Origin: Desulfurivibrio alkaliphilus AHT 2
Lineage (GTDB): Bacteria; Desulfobacterota; Desulfobulbia; Desulfobulbales; Desulfurivibrionaceae
Direction of reading: 5' to 3'
Assembly (NCBI RefSeq): GCF_000092205.1
Contig: NC_014216.1
Location: 2,857,742 to 2,921,741, forward strand
DNA length: 64,000 nucleotides
Under the pieces are notes generated by a model. It was not told the DNA's origin. It searched no databases and saw nothing but the letters and a program-made list of their open reading frames with translations. The translations under genes and the position numbers were made by a program. Positions 61,945-64,000 of this stretch are shown in pieces. Numbering within the stretch: the stretch's first letter is position 1; each line of letters starts with the position of its first letter.

Positions 61945-63216
61945 ATGCGTAATGATGCCAAAGAGCAAAAAGTGGCCGGGGTGGGACTGGCGGTGTTCAG
62001 CGGTGATTTTTGCCGGGGCGACGAAGTGCTGGCGGCCCTGCGACAGGACACCGGCTGCCGGGTCGTCGATGACCGGGTGTTGGTAAAGGAAGCCGCCCGC
62101 TTGTCGGGAATGTCGCCTGGCGCCATTGAGCGGGCCTTCTCGGCCAAGGATTCGGTCTTTGAGAAATTTACCCATGAAAAGGGCGGCGCCTTGGCCTGGC
62201 TGCGGCGGGCCCTGGCTGAACAACTTGGGTCATCCGGGCTGCTGCTGGCCGGCAATGTGGCGCACCTGTTGCCCCGGGAAATCAGTCATTATTTAAGGGT
62301 TTGCCTGATTGCCGAACTGCCGTTCCGGCTGCAGCAGGCCATGGCGGCCGAAAACCTCACAGAAACCGAGGCCCGGCGGCGAATCACCGCCGCCGATACC
62401 GCCAAGGCCCATTGGGTTCAGGCCCTGCGGGGCCATGAAGACCCTTGGGCGGCGGAGCTATACGATATGTTGCTGCCCATGGCGGAAACCGGGGTCGAGG
62501 AGGCGGCGGCGCTGATCGGCCGGCAGTTGCAGCGGTCGGCGGTGCAGCCCACCGAAGAATCACGGCAGGCCCTGGCGGATTTCCAGCTGGCCGCTCAAGC
62601 CGGGGTGGCCTTGGTGGAAGCCGGCCATGACGGCGAGGTGGCGGCCCAACAGGGGCGGCTTACCGTGCGGATCACCAGAAAAGTTCTGATGTTCAACCGT
62701 CTGCGGGATGAAGTGCAGGCGATGCTGGGCGAGTTGCCGGGGGTGGCGGAGGTGTCCGTGGAAGTGGACCCCGGGGTGCCCCATGATCGCCAGGCCGAGA
62801 TTTATCGCAAGCATGATCGCGGCACCCCTTCCAAGGTACTGCTGGTGGATGACGAGCGGGAGTTTGTCCAGACCCTGTCGGAGCGGTTGCTGTTCCGGGA
62901 CGTGGGGGCGGCGGTGGCCCACGACGGCCAATCGGCCTTGGAGATGCTCATCGATGACGAGCCCGAGGTGCTGGTGCTGGATCTGAAAATGCCGGGCATC
63001 GACGGCATTGAGGTCCTGCGCCGGGTGAAAAAGATTCGCCCCGAGGTGGAGGTCATTATCCTCACCGGCCACGGCTCCGAGGATGACCGGCGGACCTGCC
63101 TGGAACTGGGTGCTTTGGCTTACCTGCGCAAGCCGGTGGATATCGACGAGCTTGAGGCCCGCCTGCAGGAGGCCCATCAAAAGGTCCAGGCGAGCCGGGA
63201 GGCCGACCGGGCCTGA
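61945..63216 (+). CDS. Cytidylate-kinase-like / receiver-domain fusion protein
   Basis: 423 residues. The N-terminal ~200 residues (LAVFSGDFCRGDEVLAAL... DDRVLVKEAARLSGMSPGAIERAF... LLLAGNVAHLLPREISHYLRV) resemble the cytidylate-kinase-like family, with a degenerate nucleotide-binding loop. The middle (residues ~200-290) is a small mixed domain. The C-terminal ~120 residues are a response-regulator receiver: VDDE, phospho-Asp in VLVLDLKMPGIDG, Thr of ILTGHG and Lys of YLRKPVDI. No DNA-binding domain. It is followed with TGATG overlap by a sensor-type gene, so a phosphorelay output coupled to nucleotide sensing is a reasonable idea. Confidence 0.8.
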   Translation: MRNDAKEQKVAGVGLAVFSGDFCRGDEVLAALRQDTGCRVVDDRVLVKEAARLSGMSPGAIERAFSAKDSVFEKFTHEKGGALAWLRRALAEQLGSSGLLLAGNVAHLLPREISHYLRVCLIAELPFRLQQAMAAENLTETEARRRITAADTAKAHWVQALRGHEDPWAAELYDMLLPMAETGVEEAAALIGRQLQRSAVQPTEESRQALADFQLAAQAGVALVEAGHDGEVAAQQGRLTVRITRKVLMFNRLRDEVQAMLGELPGVAEVSVEVDPGVPHDRQAEIYRKHDRGTPSKVLLVDDEREFVQTLSERLLFRDVGAAVAHDGQSALEMLIDDEPEVLVLDLKMPGIDGIEVLRRVKKIRPEVEVIILTGHGSEDDRRTCLELGALAYLRKPVDIDELEARLQEAHQKVQASREADRA

Positions 63217-64000
63217 TGATGAGCAGGTGGCGACTGAAAAAACCGGTGTTTTGGGACCAGGGGGCCAGCGGCGACGCCGGCGACCGGCCCCACTTCGACT
63301 TTCGCCGGATCTGGAAACGGGCGGTGGTGCTGATGCTTTGCGTAGCCCTGCTGCCGCTGCTGGCCCTGGCCTGGTTTGACTACCAGGTGACCAGCCAGTA
63401 CAGCGAAAACGAGATTGTGCTGCGCACCGATCGGCTGGTCTCCAACACCAAGCGAACGGTGGCCTTCTTCCTGGAAGAGCGACAGGCGGCGTTGCAGTTC
63501 GTGGTCCGGGAGTACGGCTTTGCCGAGCTCAACGATGACCGGCGCTTGGCCGGGATCCTGGCCAACCTGGGCAGTTCCATCGGCGGTTTTACCGATCTCG
63601 GGCTGTTTAATGCCGAAGGCCGGCAGATTCGCTATATCGGCCCTTACGCCCTGAAAGACCGGGATTACCGCGACGAACCCTGGTTTCGCGAAGTGGTGGC
63701 CGCCGGCAGCCATGTCAGTGACGTCTACCTGGGTTTCAGGGCCGAGCCGCACATGGTGATCGCGGTGAAGCGGGAAAAGGAGGACGGTTCCTTTTTCGTG
63801 CTCCGGGCCACTTTGAATACCGTCTGGTTCAACGAGCAGCTGGCCCACATTCGGGAGAGCAGTTTCGGGGATTCGTTTCTGATTAACCGGGAAGGGGTGA
63901 TTCAGACCCCGACCCTGGCCCATGGTGAGGTGCTGGACCGCTTCCCCCTGGCGATTCCGGCTTATGCCGAGGATACCCGGGTGGCGACCATCGCAGACCG
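63216..64000 (+). CDS. Membrane sensor with dCache-like domain, N-terminal part
   Basis: Starts at ATG 63216 (TGATG overlap with the previous gene; a second ATG follows) and runs open past the window end (about 261 codons visible). A transmembrane helix (AVVLMLCVALLPLLALAW) near residues 39-56 is followed by a periplasmic domain with dCache/PAS-like features (ERQAALQFVVREYGFAEL ... SIGGFTDLGLFNAEGRQIRYIGPYALKDRDYRDEPWFREVVAAGSHVSDVYLGFRAEPHMVIAVKRE). The rest, likely kinase or other output domains, lies outside. Expected partner of the preceding receiver fusion. Confidence 0.8.
   Translation, partial: MMSRWRLKKPVFWDQGASGDAGDRPHFDFRRIWKRAVVLMLCVALLPLLALAWFDYQVTSQYSENEIVLRTDRLVSNTKRTVAFFLEERQAALQFVVREYGFAELNDDRRLAGILANLGSSIGGFTDLGLFNAEGRQIRYIGPYALKDRDYRDEPWFREVVAAGSHVSDVYLGFRAEPHMVIAVKREKEDGSFFVLRATLNTVWFNEQLAHIRESSFGDSFLINREGVIQTPTLAHGEVLDRFPLAIPAYAEDTRVATIAD

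Overview
The window looks like a chromosomal piece of a GC-rich, anaerobic, diazotrophic member of the Desulfobacterota, probably near the Desulfobulbales/Desulfurivibrio group. This is inferred from a nif cluster with nifI1-nifI2 between nifH and nifD, an insert-bearing NifD, trimethylamine/betaine-type corrinoid methyltransferases and sigma-54 control. The taxon is not proven by the sequence alone.

Layout. 1-0.4 kb: end of an SLC13-type permease. 0.5-7.9 kb: nifA, then divergent nifH-nifI1-nifI2-nifD-nifK, a [2Fe-2S] ferredoxin and a Nif11-domain protein. 7.9-19.0 kb: an accessory island, partly AT-rich, that splits the nif cluster. It holds a MunI-like restriction-modification system whose endonuclease gene is interrupted by an IS, a P-loop ATPase plus membrane-protein pair (candidate defence module), a second gene split by another IS, a patatin-like lipoprotein and a decayed CcdAB toxin-antitoxin pair. 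19.3-28.6 kb: nifE, an M23-like protein, a PerR-like regulator with katG, then nifN-nifB-nifV. Sigma-54 promoters can be read in front of nifH, nifE and nifN.

28.7-42.6 kb, all on the minus strand: a one-carbon/methyl-transfer cluster. In transcription order it has a MarR regulator, a MetH-activation-domain protein, an MttB-family methyltransferase, an MtrH-like pterin-binding protein, a second MttB homologue, a corrinoid protein, a SAM-dependent methyltransferase, an asparagine-synthetase homologue, a fused homocysteine methyltransferase/MTHFR, MetK and AhcY. Together these could take methyl groups from a methylated amine to folate and homocysteine and drive a complete SAM cycle for one dedicated methyltransferase.

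42.8-64 kb: a PanE-like reductase, an OB-fold lipoprotein, clpA, a CusF-CusA-CusB-CusC copper/silver efflux operon with a sigma-54 promoter and tandem palindromes next to an NtrC-type two-component pair and clpS, holA, modB-modA (molybdate uptake, useful to the Mo nitrogenase), an SDR-family protein with a TetR regulator, a cytidylate-kinase-like/response-regulator fusion, and the start of a dCache-type sensor.

Most notable observations: (1) each IS sits in a gene that becomes a complete reading frame when the IS and one target repeat are removed in silico; (2) the ATPase/membrane pair in the island; (3) the self-contained methyl-cycle cluster with an unassigned methyltransferase and amidotransferase; (4) a shared 31-nt element upstream of the unlinked clpA and clpS genes.
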